64,000 nucleotides of DNA. Origin: Tachypleus tridentatus. Taxonomy: Eukaryota; Arthropoda; Merostomata; Xiphosura; Limulidae. Positions 22,065 through 34,005 of the stretch are shown here, in pieces. The stretch's first letter is position 1. The number at the start of each line of letters is the position of its first letter. Below the pieces are notes generated by a model, which saw nothing but the letters and a program-made list of their open reading frames with translations, made no database searches and had not been told where the DNA came from. Both the position numbers and the translations under genes were made by a program. The stretch is from positions 68,129,558 to 68,193,557 of the forward strand of contig NC_134825.1 of NCBI RefSeq assembly GCF_004210375.1, in the 5' to 3' direction.

Positions 22065-22690
22065 GGAATGTCTATGAAGATAATTAATTTTCTTAGGAAT
22101 TTTACCACCGACTTTTTTCTTGCGAAAACGTTTATTCTGGTGACGCGCGGGTAAGATGACACGGCAAACACGACGACGGGAACCAAAGACCGCCTGAAAA
22201 GGTCACTTTGTAGTAACCATTCGCACAATTCTACATTGAAGTGTTGTCTACCAGCCAGTCATTAGAAACTAAAATGCCACATAAGGGACACTAACATAAT
22301 TATGTACTCTGGAAATAACACCATATGACATATAAATTTGAAAAGCAATAAATAAAAAACAGTTGGCTACACTTAATTTCGGTTTTATTCACTCTTGAAG
22401 CAGAAAGCTTTCAGAGGCGTGGTCAGGTGGTTACGACAGTCGAATCGTAATCTGAGTGTAACGAGTTCGAATCCCCGTTACTCTAAACATGCTCGTCCTT
22501 TTACCGGTCGGGCCGTTATAATGTGATAGGTCAATCCCACTATTCATTGGTAAAAGAGTAGCCAAAGAGTTGGCGGTGGTTGGTGATGACAAGTTGCCTT
22601 CCCTCTAGTTTTACACTTCTAAATTATAAACGGCTAGCACAGATAGCCCACGGGTAGATTTGTGCGAAATTCCAAAACCCAAACCAAACC
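22065..22690 (+). repeat. R1/SINE1 composite with a chimeric SINE1
   Basis: R1 is shortened (the part around the gttgcaatttgtactg motif is missing). The SINE1 body up to cccacgggtagatt matches 50624-50870. Its last bases (gtgcgaaattccaaaac...) match the end of the SINE at 52178-52454 instead. LINE sequence follows as at 52455. Confidence 0.8.
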
Positions 22691-24951
22691 GTTTTCGACA
22701 AACATTAGCTTATTATAGTCATTTATGTTATTCGTGTTATTGTTGTTGATATTGACTGGGAAATATGGTTTGTATAATTCTGTATTAATATGATATGATC
22801 GTTTACTGTATTATAAAAATAGGTTTTCACGCCTGTGTCGTTGTGTTTTGAAAATGTTTTGCAGTTGTTGTCTGAAGGCTTCTGCTTTTTCTTTCTTGGT
22901 GTGTGCTAATGTGTTATTTTATTCTCGTGTTGGGTATTTTTTCTTGTGGTATCTTTGGTTCCTCTTTGTAACTGCTATCGAAACGTTCTAGGATCGGTTT
23001 TTTTCGTTTAGTTATCCCATTTTTCTGGCCTCATTTTTTTTCAGATACTGTTTATTGGAGTTTTTTATTTCTTTGTTTCTTCTTGCCATAAACTGTCTTC
23101 TTAATTGTCTTCGTTGTCTTATTAGTGTTATTAGTTGTTTGTTTCTTTCTATGCGTTATTTATAGTTTTATGTTGTTCCTGTGGTACAGTGTTAGTTGCT
23201 GCTTTTAGTCGGCTCTCAGTGATTATTTGACTACAACTACCAACTTCTACTTTGTTGTCGGCTGTATGCTCAACATTTTCTGGTAATATGTTGTCTAATT
23301 CTTTCTGATATTCTTGGCAATTAGCTTTCTGGTAGTCGAATTTTGTATTGTTTAAAGGTTATATCTTTATGGGGAGCGAGATCGAAAGCACACCATATTG
23401 GTAGATGATTACTGTCAACATCTTTTCCCACATTAAAACTTAATAACTTTTGTCTGATATTTAAGGAGGTGAGGCAGTTGCCTAGGATATCACTTTTATT
23501 TGTAGCATACGTAGTATGCGTAGGTTTACTGTCAATTTTAGGACGATGTTATTTTCATCAATGAATTGCAATAAGTGTCTTCCATTTCTGTTGGTGTATT
23601 TACGTCAAAAGTTTTTATGTTTACTATTCAGATCACTTATTACAATTGTATTTTGGTAGTGGGAAAAAATGTTGTGGAATAGATTTATGTCAATACATTT
23701 TGTTGGTGAACAGTAAATACCTGCTAGTGTTAAAAATGAATGGTTATCTAGCAGGATATCAACAATTATATTTTCATTATTACCGTTCATTTTAATTTTG
23801 AATAACTGAAAGAATGTTCTTATATAATAAAATAATTCGTCTGTTAGTATCATGGTTGTTTATTCTAACTTTTCTAACTGGCGTAAAATTACATATTTTA
23901 AATTTATTGTTAACATAAATCCGGGTTTCACTTAGAATAATAATATCAGGTTTAATTACTATTATTATGTCTTCGATCTCGTGGTTCTTGGAAGTTAGTG
24001 AACCTTTGATGTTGATACCTAGAATTGTGAATTTGCTTTTAGTAAGTATCCAGTGATCGTTGTGGTATGTATGGCTTTCTTTATTATTTTTTTTGCGTCG
24101 CGTGTGAAGAGATCAAAGCAGTTTTTAGTTTGGGATGGATTTGTGTATTCTGCAATAAAATTTGTAAAGATGTTTTATTTATATTTACTATTAAACTTGT
24201 TTCGTCGTTTCTGCTCTCTTTTATTGTATGAGTGTTGTTCTCTTGGGTGTTTGTTGTGTCTGTGTTTTTGTTAAGTTGTTGTGTATTGTTCACTATTTTG
24301 GTTTGGTTTTGTTCTTCTCTTGTGTGTGATTTTTGTTGTGTGATGTTTTCCTTCAGCTTTTCTGCATTTGTCACTGTATCTGTTGTTGTAGCAGCGTGTG
24401 TTTCTTATGCAGTTGTGTTAGTTATATCGTTTGGAATTGGTCTTGTTGTTTTATTTCATAGATATGTTGCTTTATTTTTTTGTACTTGTCGCAAACTTTG
24501 TAGTTTGCTGTGTGTGTTTTATGCAGTTGCAACAATTAGGTTTTTCTTACTATTTTTTACAGACAAATATATGGTGCTTACCGCCATGTCCACGTCACCT
24601 CGGTGTTGTCAAACGTGCCGCTGATACGTGACCATATCTTTATAATTTTAGCATTGTATAAATACAATTGCTGGTGTTTTCAATTGCTCTACTTCAAAAT
24701 TTTGGTACCACAGTTACGACAGAAAGTGTTCGTACGCCTGCGTCGTGAGTAGTTTTGTTCGTCACAACTTAAAAAGTATCAAGATTAGGATAATGAAAGT
24801 AGAGTATATTATAAATATTATTCTAACACACTTTTACATACATATTTATGTAAATTGAACGACAAATAAACTGTTTATAAACAAATAACCAAACATAGGA
24901 GAAGCAGAAAGTGTTCGTGCGTCCACTTTAATGGTCAGTTGTGTAACAATA

Positions 24952-26072
24952 CTTGGCGCAATCTCTTCTCATAGCCCTCCATGATCGTTTGACAGTACTG
25001 GTATTTTTTCTCCATTCTTCTTTACAGAAGGCCTCCAACTCTTCAAGTTTTTCCGATGACGCTGATAAACCCTGGTCTTCGACTCATGCCAAACGTTTTC
25101 AATTGGGTTGAGATCGTGTGACTGTGATGGCCACTCCAGAACGCTTATATGGTTCCTCTGCAACCAGGTTTGCACATATTTCGATGTGTGCCTAGGGTCA
25201 TTGTCGTGCTGGAAGATCCAACGACGCCCATGCCGCAAGTTACAACCAATTATTCTCGATATAAGTGCCTAATATATCAACGTACTCTTCTATTTTCATG
25301 ATTCCGTTGACGTGGTGAAGGCTACCTACACCAGAAAAGCTGAAGGAACCCCATAGCATGATCGAGCCACTTCCGTATTTAACTGTATGGACGGTGTTCT
25401 TTGGAAGATTTCGTTCCTTCTTACGGAAAATATAGCGAACATCGCTGTGGCCGAAAAGCTCGATTTTAGTCTCGTCTGACCAAAGAATATTCTTCCAATA
25501 GGTAAAGGGTTTAACTACATGTTTTCTTGCATACCTCAATCGTGTTTCTAAATGAACAGGCTTTAAATATGGAGTTCTACGATGACGGCATGCTTTGATG
25601 TTGTTGTTGCTGTTTTAAAATAAGCACAGAGCTACACACTGGGCTATCCGTGCTCTGCCCACCACGAGTATCGAAACCCGGTTTTTAGCGTTGTAAATCC
25701 GCAGACGTACCGCTAAGCCACTGGGGCAGGCATGCTTTGAACCCAGAAGAACGTAACATGTTCGTAACTGTAAAGGTGCTTACTTCACTCCAGTTTCACT
25801 TACCAGTTTCTGTATGTCATTACGTGTTAAACGAGAATTCCTACTAACCTGCTGAAAACCTTCCACTTGGTTCTCTCTCGAATTTTGGTGCGGCGTCTGT
25901 AACGAGGAAGGTTAGAGGTTGATTCTATAAGCTTAAACTTGGCAATTATGCTTTGAACAGTAGATTTCGGCACATTAATTTGTGTAGCAATACCGGAAAG
26001 AGACACACGAGACTTGTATTTTACAATAATTCGGTTCTTTAAATCATTGGACAGTTGTTTCCTGTTCGTCAT
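24952..26072 (-). pseudogene. Tc1-like transposase (DD34E), copy 1, broken
   Basis: Start chosen at MTNRKQLSNDLKNRIIVKYK (ATG complement at 26070-26072), followed by an HTH (SGIATQINVPKSTVQSIIAK). The catalytic blocks are WSDETKIELFG (first D), FQHDNDPRHTSK (second D) and SHDLNPIENVW (E). Second D to E has 34 intervening residues. It is split by SINE2 (25599-25728) and frameshifts. The usual stop after RRDCAK is lost (agtatt for agtaat). Confidence 0.9.
25599..25728 (+). mobile_element. SINE2 inserted in Tc1, with target-site duplication
   Basis: The 12-bp repeat ggcatgctttga lies at 25587-25598 and 25729-25740. SINE2 runs from tgttgttgttgctg to ccactggggca. The same insertion with the same duplication occurs at 31415-31546 and 37243-37374. 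Confidence 0.93.
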
Positions 26073-26940
26073 GATGACCAAGCAGATAATGACGGAGATG
26101 GCGCTAAATTGCCGGAAGTAAATTTTTTGCTGGCTAAATTCCAATAATTATGAACCCAGTGTCTAGTTCTGGAATCGTATAATGTAGTTTACTCGCCAAA
26201 AAAAACAAAATTTTTACGGGAACATCAGTTTTTGACACGTTCTGAACTGTACGAACACTTTCTGCTCCTCCTATTTTGGTTATTTCTTTATAAACAATTT
26301 ATTTGTCGTTTAATTTACATACAAGTTTATGTAAATGTGTGTTAGTATAATGTTTATAATAGACCATACATCTATTAGCCTAATCGTAATACTTTTTAAG
26401 TTATGACCAAAAGACTACTCGGGACGCAGGTGTACGAACACTTTCTGTCGTAACGGTGACTATTTTTTTCTTGTTTTCGTTTTCTTTATATTAATATCTT
26501 TATCATCATCAAAGATGATAATTGTGTTTTGGCCACATTACATATGACCATGAATGGGGTATTATTAACTGCATTTGAAATTACATCTGATTTCTGGCCA
26601 CCTAATGAACTAGATTTACTTAGCTTGTTTTTCAGGCCACTAGAATGGCGTGCGTCTTGGTTTTTAGACGTCATGTCCTTTTTGTTCTAAGCGGTTGTCG
26701 CCATCGCTCCAGGTTAGGCGACCCGCACTTTCGTCATCCAGGTGAAGTCTTAGGCTTCGTCGCGTTTAACAGTTTCTCTAACTTATATGAGTATTTCTTA
26801 GTGCTCTTTCGCTCACATAAGTGTAGATATCTCACTCAGAAGGAAGGTTAAAAGTTTTTTTTTCCTGTATGTTCAGGAACTTTTCTCCATTCTTCATGCT
26901 TATTCTCACTGAAGGTCTCCTGATCTCATTGTTTAGAATT

Positions 26941-27496
26941 GTTTGTTTGTTTTGAATTTCGCGCAAAGACACATACGGTTACCTGCGCTAGCCGACATTA
27001 ATTTAGCAGTGAAAGACTAGATGAAAGGCAACTAGTCTTTACCAACCACCGCCAACTCTTGGGCTACTCTTTTACCAATGAATAGTGGGATTAACCTATC
27101 ACATTATAACAGCCCTACTATCGAAAGAGCGAGCATGTTTGAACACGAAACCTCACATTACGATTCGAGAGTATTAACCACCTGACAACGCCTCTGAAAG
27201 TGTTCTTCTTCAAAACGAAATAAAACAAAATTAACAATAGCAAATTGTTTTTTATTTATTGCTTTTCAAGTTTATATGTCTCAAGGTGTTATAGCCTTCA
27301 GAGTACATAATCATTTCAGTGATTCATTGCATGAGCACATTTTTTACTGATGTCACAACAGTACAAATTGCAACGCTATGTGTCCATTATGTGACATTTT
27401 TGTTTCTAATGATTGGCTGGTAGACAACACATTAGTGTACACTTGTACGAGTAGTAAAAACAGGTGACCCCTTCAGGTAGTCTTTGGTCTCTGTTC
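26941..27496 (-). repeat. SINE1/R1 composite, reverse
   Basis: SINE1 in reverse 26941-27200 (gttttgaatttcgcgcaaag start), R1 in reverse from about 27235. R1 runs into a palindrome at 27497 instead of completing normally. Confidence 0.78.
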
Positions 27497-27603
27497 GTAG
27501 AGTTTGTCCTGTTCTTTTATCCACGCGTAACCGGAATAAAAGTTTTCTTGCCGAAAACTTTTATTCCGGTTACGCGTGGATAAAAGAACAGGACAAACTC
27601 TAC
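27497..27603. repeat. Perfect foldback palindrome, 51-bp arms
   Basis: 27497-27547 and 27553-27603 are exact reverse complements, with the 5-base spacer ttgcc. Other R1 copies (33310-33460, 39150-39300) have only the left arm followed by a different sequence. The 27604-27720 segment is inverted relative to them. Confidence 0.97.
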
Positions 27604-28109
27604 TTTCTTAGAGCACCTAGTTTTAGGCTGGAAAATACAATATTTGCATTTGGATTCACCGTTTTTCTTATTTTCAATATTTATTTATTTTTTAATAATT
27701 TTATGTTAATTATCGCTCTCAGAAAGTAAAGAAACAAGGCTGGAAGTGGTGTCTACATCATGTTTTCGAACCAGAAATTTCTATTTTTACTCCATGTCTT
27801 AGGTATTTGTCAAATTTAGTAAAGTCAAACTCGGGATTTATATTAATATAAGATTTTGGTTACACATATGTCAAAAACAGGCTTATTCTAAAAGCAGTTT
27901 CGAAAATATTGATTTCCACAAGCTGTGTAACATTAATAAAAGCATGGAAAACGCAGTTTAATTTTTTTAAACAAAGATTTCTATTTTAATGAAAATTTAA
28001 AATACGTGGAGAATGATGTATCGCCATCTTTATCCTAAAGTAATTTCACATGAATTTGTTCAACTGGATATGATAAAAATATAAGCATTCATCAAGTTGA
28101 AAGTGTACA

Positions 28110-28181
28110 AGCCACCAGTGAGGTTCGAACTCACGACCCCTGGTTTACGAAACCAGTGCTCTACCTCTGAGCTATGATGGC
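28110..28181 (-). tRNA. tRNA-Thr (anticodon CGT)
   Basis: All stems pair as in the 231-302 gene. It differs only in the variable region (GGGGTC where the first copy has GCGGTC). A box, B box and anticodon loop TTCGTAA are intact. No T4 terminator is visible in the near 3' flank. Confidence 0.92.
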
Positions 28182-28267
28182 TCGTTGCTTTACTTGGAAA
28201 CCGTATAATTTCGTTAAGAAACTATACAGTATGTTTAATATCAACTTATCGTTCAAAATATTAATAT

Positions 28268-28372
28268 AGCATTGTTAAAACAATCACACGTAAAAATATA
28301 ATATTAAGAACATCTCTTCGACAACATTTTCAACGGTAAGGTATTGTGCTGTTTCCTCCTCTGTTCAGGTAT
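28268..28372. other. Conserved block in the tRNA 5' flank
   Basis: About 87-190 bp upstream of the tRNA 5' end. Landmarks: ttgttaaaacaatcacacgt, aagaacatctcttcgacaac and cctcctctgttcag. It is preserved in both CGT- and TGT-type units (for example 7130-7233, 42395-42502), although the 3' flanks of the two types have diverged. It has no obvious ORF. A regulatory role is speculation. Confidence 0.5.
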
Positions 28373-30520
28373 ATAATTTGTATATTAATCGCGGAGAGGT
28401 GTTCAGGACTATCTATATGCAATACCTATCGAGTTCGCATAATAGTTCATTTTTTCTCCACATTTTATCGAAATATTTTATTGTAGTATGTAGGGATCTA
28501 TCTACTATTGTTTGTGGGTTTGAATATTTATGCATAAACTTTGAAGAAGTGGTTTTTGGGCACTCTACATGCTGTCGAAAGTAGTATATTTTATAATGAC
28601 TCTTGTTTGGTTTAGAATTGTTCTTTGCTAACGTTAATCCACGCTGGAGCTGCATAGTCTATTACAGTTATATACGTTTTGTATATTTTGAGGATGGTTT
28701 CAGCTGTTACTCCATTGTTTTTACCAGTTAGGCTCCTAGGATAGTTTGTTCTTCGCCTAATACTTTTGTTGTTAAATCTGATTATTATTGTTTCAGTTAA
28801 CCTTACTAAGTGATATGCCTTTTGTCTAAGTTTTCTGAATCCGTTTTGTCTCTCGAGTAATTTTGACGTTATTTCCAAAAATGTGGAGAGTCTATTACTC
28901 ATTATTCGTTCAAGAATTTTCATACACAGCTGGTCAGGCTGATTGGTCGATAACTTTGGTTTATTGGCTAGCATACCTTCTTTATGGAACATTAATGTAT
29001 TAGCTTGCTTTCAAGAAACTGAGATGTAGCAAGGGTAGAACGATAAATGAAAAATTTCTAATAGATGATCAAATAATTTCGAAGTGCCTTTCTTGAAGAG
29101 AATTTCTTGTATGCCGTCCTTTTCTGGTGATTTGTTTCTTGAATTCTTAATTGCTTGTTTGAGTTATGTTAATGTAAATTTTTAAGAAGCAGTAGATTAT
29201 TATAGTCATTTATGTTGTGGTGTTATCGTTGTTAATATTGATTGGGAAATATGGTTTGGATAATTCTGTGTTATTTGTTACATGACTGTTTACTCTATTG
29301 TAAAATAGGTGTTCACGTCTAGGTCGTTTTGTTTTGAAAGTGTTTTGTAGTTGTTGTCTGAGGCTTCTGCTTTTCTTTGTTTGTGTGCGCTAATGTGTTA
29401 TTTTATTCTAGTGTTGGGTATTTTCTTGTTGTGGCTTCTTTGGTGAGTCTTTATAGGTGCGACCGAAACTTTCTAGGATCGTTTTTTTTTTTTCGTTTAG
29501 TTGGAAGCAAATGTTATCCGATTTTACTTCGTTTAACAATATAATTTCTGGTCTCATTTTATTTCTCATACTGCTTATTTGTGTTTTTATTTCTTTGTCT
29601 CTTGTTGCCATGAACTGTCTTCTTAATTGTCTTTTCTTTTCTGTGTTATTAGTTGTTTGTTCGATTTCCATGCGTTATTTATAGTTTTATGTTGTTCGTA
29701 TGGTAGAGTATCCGATGCTGGTTTTGGTAGGTACTGTGTGATTATTTGACTATAACTATCAACTTTTACTTTGTTGTTGGCTGTATGCTCAACATTTTCT
29801 GGTAATATGTTGTCTAATTCTTTCTGATATTTTTGTCAATTAGCTTAATTGCAATTAATTGGTCTTGTTTAAAGGTTATATCTTTATGGAGATCGAGATC
29901 GAAGGTACACCATATTGGTAGAAGATCACTGTCAACATCTTTTTCCACATTAAAATTTAATAACTTTTGTCTAATATTAAAGAGTGTGAGGCAGATGTCT
30001 AAGATATCTTTTGTATTTATAGCTTGCGTAGTATGCGTAGGTGTAGGTGTTCTTGGGGGTTTGTTGTGTCTGTGTGTTTGTTAAGTTCTTGTGTATTGTT
30101 CACTATTTTGGTTTGGTTTTGTTCTTCTCTTGGGGGTGATTTTTGTTGTGTGATGTTTTCCTTCAGCTTTTCTGCATTTGTCACTGTATCTGCTTGTTGT
30201 AGCAGCGTGTGTTTCTTATGAAGTTATGTTAGTTATATCGTTTGGAATTGGTCTTGTTGTTTTTATTTCATAGATATGTTGCTTTATTTTTTGGTACTTG
30301 TCGCAAACTTTGTAGTTTGCTGTGTGTGTTTTATGCAGTTGCAACAATTAGGTTTTTCTTACTATTTTTTACAGACAAATATATGGCGCTTACCGCCATG
30401 TCCACGTCACATCGGTGTTGTTAAACGTGCCTCTGATACGTGACCATATCTTTGGCAATTTTAGCATTGTATAACTACAATTGCTGGTGTTTTCAATTGC
30501 TCTACTTGAAAATTTTGGTA

Positions 30521-32282
30521 CCACAGTTACGACAGAAAGTGTTCGAACCCCTGCGTCGTGAGTACTTTTGTTCGACACAACTTAAAAAGTATCAAGATTA
30601 GGATAATGAAAGTAGAGTATATTATAAATATTCTTCTAACGCACTTTTACATACATATTTATATAAATTGAACGACAAATAAACTGTTTATAAACAAATA
30701 ACCAAACATAGGAGAAGCAGAAAGTGTTCGTGCGTCCACTTTAATGAACAGTTGTGTAACATTACTTGGCGCAATCTCTCCTCATAGCCCTCCATGATCG
30801 TTTGACAGTACTGGTATTTTTTTTCCATACTTCTTTACAGAAGGCCTCCAACTCTTCCAAGTTTTTCCGATGACGCTGATAAACCCTGGTCTTCGACTCA
30901 TGCCAAACGTTTTCAATTGGGTTGAGATCGTGTGACTGTGATGGCCACTCCAGAACGCTTATATGGTTCCTCTGCAACCAGGTTTGCATATATTTCGATG
31001 TGTGCCTAGGGTCATTGTCGTGCTGGAAGATCCAACGACGCCCAAGCCGCAAGTTACAACCATCATTCTCGATATAAGTGCCTAATATATCAACGTACTC
31101 TTCTATTTTCATGATTCCGTTGACGTGGTGAAGGCTGCCTACACCAGAAGAGCTGAAGGAACCCCATAGCATGATCGAGCCACTTCCGTATATAACTGTA
31201 TGGACGGTGTTCTTTGGAAGATTTCGTTCCCCCTTCTTACGGAAAATATAGCGAACATCGCTGTGGCCGAAAAGCTCGATTTTAGTCTCGTCTGACCAAA
31301 AAATATTCTTCCAATAGGTAAAGGGTTTAACTACATGTTTTCTTGCATACCTCAATCGTGTTTCTAAATGAACAGGCTTTAAATATGGAGTTCTACGAGG
31401 ACGGCATGCTTTGATATTGTTGTTGCTGTTTTAAAATAAGCACAGAGCTACACACTGGGCTATCCGTGCTCTTCCCACCACGAGCATCGAAACCCGGTTT
31501 TTAGCGTTGTAAATCCGCAGACGTACCGCTAAGCCACTGGGGCGCAGGCATGCTTTGAACCCAGAAGAACGTAACATGTTCGTAACTGTAAAGGTGCTTA
31601 CTTCACTCCAGTTTCACTTACCAGTTTCTGTATGTCATTACGTGTTAAACGAGAATTCCTACTAACCTTCTGAAAACCTTCCACTTGGTTCTCTCTCGAA
31701 TTTTGGTGGGGCGTCTGGAACGAGGAAGGTTAGCGGTTGATTTTATAAGCTTAAACTTGGCAATTATGCTTTGAACAGTAAATTTCGGCACATTAATTTG
31801 TGTAGCAATACCGGAAAGAGACACACGAGACTTGTATTTTACAATAATTCGGTTTTTTTAAATCATTGGACAGTTGTTTCCTGTTCGTCATGATGACCAA
31901 GCAGATAATGACGGAGATGGCGCTAAATTGCCGGAAGTAAATTTTTTGCTGGCTAAATTCCAATAATTATGAACCCAGTGTCTAGTTCTGGAATGGTATA
32001 ATGTAGTTTACTCGCCAAAAAAAAACAAAATTTTTACGGGAACATCAGTTTTTTGACACGTTCTAAACTGTACGAACACTTTCTGCTCCTCCTATTTTTG
32101 GTTATTTCTTTATAAACAATTTATTTGTCGTTTAATTTACATACAAATTTATGTAAATGTGTGTTAGTATAATGTTTATAATAGACCATACATCTATTAG
32201 CCTAATCGTAATACTTTTTAAGTTATGACCAAAAGACTACTCGGGACGCAGGTGTACGAACACTTTCTGTCGTAACTGTGAC
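30521..32282 (-). mobile_element. Tc1-like transposon (family 1), copy 2
   Basis: Same insertion site in LINE ORF1 as copy 1, with TA at 30519-30520 and 32283-32284. The internal SINE2 lies at 31415-31546 with repeats at 31403-31414 and 31547-31558. Confidence 0.93.
30762..31891 (-). pseudogene. Tc1-like transposase, copy 2; longest open catalytic part
   Basis: The catalytic half is a single open frame of 197 codons (31355-30762): WSDETKIELFGHSD, FQHDNDPRHTSK and HDLNPIENVW, ending RRDCAK and a stop. The N-terminal half (from MTNRKQ at 31891) is broken by a homopolymer change near 31855 and by SINE2. Confidence 0.9.
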
Positions 32283-32766
32283 TATTTTTCTTCTTGTTTT
32301 TCGTTTTCTCTTTATATTAATATCTTTATCATCATCAAAAGATGATAATTGTGTTTTGGCCACATTACATATGACCATGAATGGGGTATTATTAACTGCA
32401 TTTGAAATCACATCTGATTTCTGGCCACCTAATGAACTAGATTTACTTAGCTTGTTTTTCAGGCCACTGGAAGGGCGTGCGTCTTGGTTTTTAGACGTCA
32501 TGTTCTTTTTGTTCTAAGCGGTTGTCGCCATCGCTCCAGGTTAGGCGACCCGCACTTTCGTCGTCCAGGTGAAGTCTTAGGCTTCCTCGCGTTTAACAGT
32601 TTCTCTAACTTATATGAGTATTTCTTAGTGCTCTTTCGCCCACATAAGTGTAGATATCTCACTCAGAAGTAAGGTTAAAAGTTTTTTTTCCTGTATGTTC
32701 AGGAGCTTTTCTCCATTCTTCTTGCTTATTCTCACTGAAGGTCTCCTGATTTCATTGTTTAGAATT

Positions 32767-33455
32767 GTTTGTTTGTTTTGAATTTCGCGCAAAGCCACAT
32801 ACGGATACCTGTGCTAGCCGACATTAATTTAGCAGTGAAAGACTAGATGAAAGGCAACTAGTCTTTACCAACCACCGCCAACTCTTGCGCTACTCTTTTA
32901 CCAATGAATAGTGGGATTAACCTATCACATTATTACAGCCCTACTATCGAATGAGCGAGCATGTTTGAACACGAAACCTCACATTACGATTCGAGAGTAT
33001 TAACCACCTGACCACGCCTCTGAAAGTGTTCTTCTTCAAAACGAAATAAAACAAAAATTAACAGTAGCAAATTGTTTTTTATTTATTGCTTTTCACATTT
33101 ATATGTCTCAAGGTGTTATAGCCTTCATAATCATTTCAGTGATTCATTGCATGAGCACATTTTTTACTGATGTCACAACAGTACAAATTGCAACGCTAAG
33201 TGTCCTTTATGTGACATTTTAGTTTCTAATGATTGGCTGGTAGACAACACATTAGTGTACAGTTGTACGAGTGGTAAGAACAGGTGACCCCTTCAGGCGG
33301 TCTTTGGTCTCTGTTCGTAGAGTTTGTCCTGTTCTTTTATCCACGCGTAACCGAAATAAAAGTTTTCGGCAAGAAAAGAAGTCGGTTCTAATATGCCTCA
33401 GAATATGAATTATCTTTATAGACATTCCGATCTGAGAGCGATAATTAACATAAAA
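32767..33455 (-). repeat. SINE1/R1 composite, reverse
   Basis: SINE1 in reverse to 33026, R1 in reverse from about 33055, ending near ctgagagcgataattaacat. This is the normal R1 end, against which the rearranged 27497-27720 copy can be read. Confidence 0.8.
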
Positions 33456-33933
33456 TTATTAAAAAATAAATAAATAATGAAAATAAGAAAAACGATGAAT
33501 CCAAATGCAAATATTGTATTTTCCAGCCTAAAACTAGGTGCTCTAAGAAAGTAAAGAAACAAGGCTGGAAGTGGTGTCTACATCATGTTTTCGAACCAAA
33601 AATTTCTATTTTTACTCCATGTCTTAGGTATTTGTCAAGTTTAGTAATGTCAAACTCGGGATTTATATTAATATAAGATTTTGGTAACACATATGTCAAA
33701 AACAGGCTTATTCTAAAAGCAGTTTCGAAAATATTGATTTCCACAAGCTGTGTAACATTAATAGAAGCATGGAAAACGCAGTTTAACATTTTAAACAAAG
33801 GTGTCTATTTTAATGAAAATTTAAAATACGTGAAGAATGATGTATCGCCATCTTTATCCTAAAGTAATTTCATATGAATTTGTTCAACTGGATATGATTG
33901 AAGTAAAAGCATTCATCAAGTTTAAGGTGTGCA

Positions 33934-34005
33934 AGCCACCAGTGAGGTTCGAACTCACGACCCCTGGTTTACGAAACCAGTGCTCTACCTCTGAGCTATG
34001 ATGGC
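33934..34005 (-). tRNA. tRNA-Thr (anticodon CGT)
   Basis: Identical in the mature region to 28110-28181. Structure complete. Confidence 0.92.

Larger units (their letters stand above)
24708..26460 (-). mobile_element. Tc1-like DNA transposon (family 1), copy 1
   Basis: TA dinucleotides flank it (24706-24707 and 26461-26462). Each end has an outer copy of cgacagaaagtgttcgta-type sequence, and about 190-200 bp inside an inner copy (gcagaaagtgttcgtgcgtc at about 24906; its complement near 26250). This is the IR/DR layout known from some Tc1-like elements. About 1.62 kb without the internal SINE. Confidence 0.92.
22690..26935 (-). mobile_element. LINE, minus strand, with Tc1 insertion, lacking the RT
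   Basis: Minus-strand order: 5' UTR (26935-26675), ORF1 start MTSKNQDARHSSGLKNKLSK (26674), Tc1 (26460-24708), the rest of ORF1 (24705-24050), endonuclease (about 24040-23300, including GIYCSPTKCIDINLFHNIFS and VISDLNSKHKNF at 23853-23605), and linker (about 23170-22700). The reverse transcriptase part has been lost at the SINE junction. Confidence 0.82.
28375..32757 (-). mobile_element. LINE, minus strand, with Tc1; RT core deleted
   Basis: 5' UTR 32757-32502, ORF1 start MTSKNQDARPSSGLKNKLSK at 32501, Tc1 at 32282-30521, late ORF1 (about 30515-30060). It then jumps to the end of the endonuclease (30050-29830) and linker (29671-29400, MEIEQTTNNTEKKRQLRRQF). The RT piece follows (28992-28616): MFHKEGMLANKP, KILERIMSNRLSTFLE and QNGFRK, then straight to RRRTNYPRSL. 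Tail to about 28378. The palm (DKAFDTVWH to FADD) is missing. Confidence 0.85.
28110..33933. repeat. Tandem unit C1 (5824 bp)
   Basis: Runs from tRNA-Thr(CGT) to the next tRNA-Thr(CGT). Contents: tRNA, its 5' flank (28182-28374), LINE with Tc1 and SINE2, SINE1/R1 composite, then tRNA 3' flank (about 33470-33933). Followed directly by unit C2. Confidence 0.93.
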
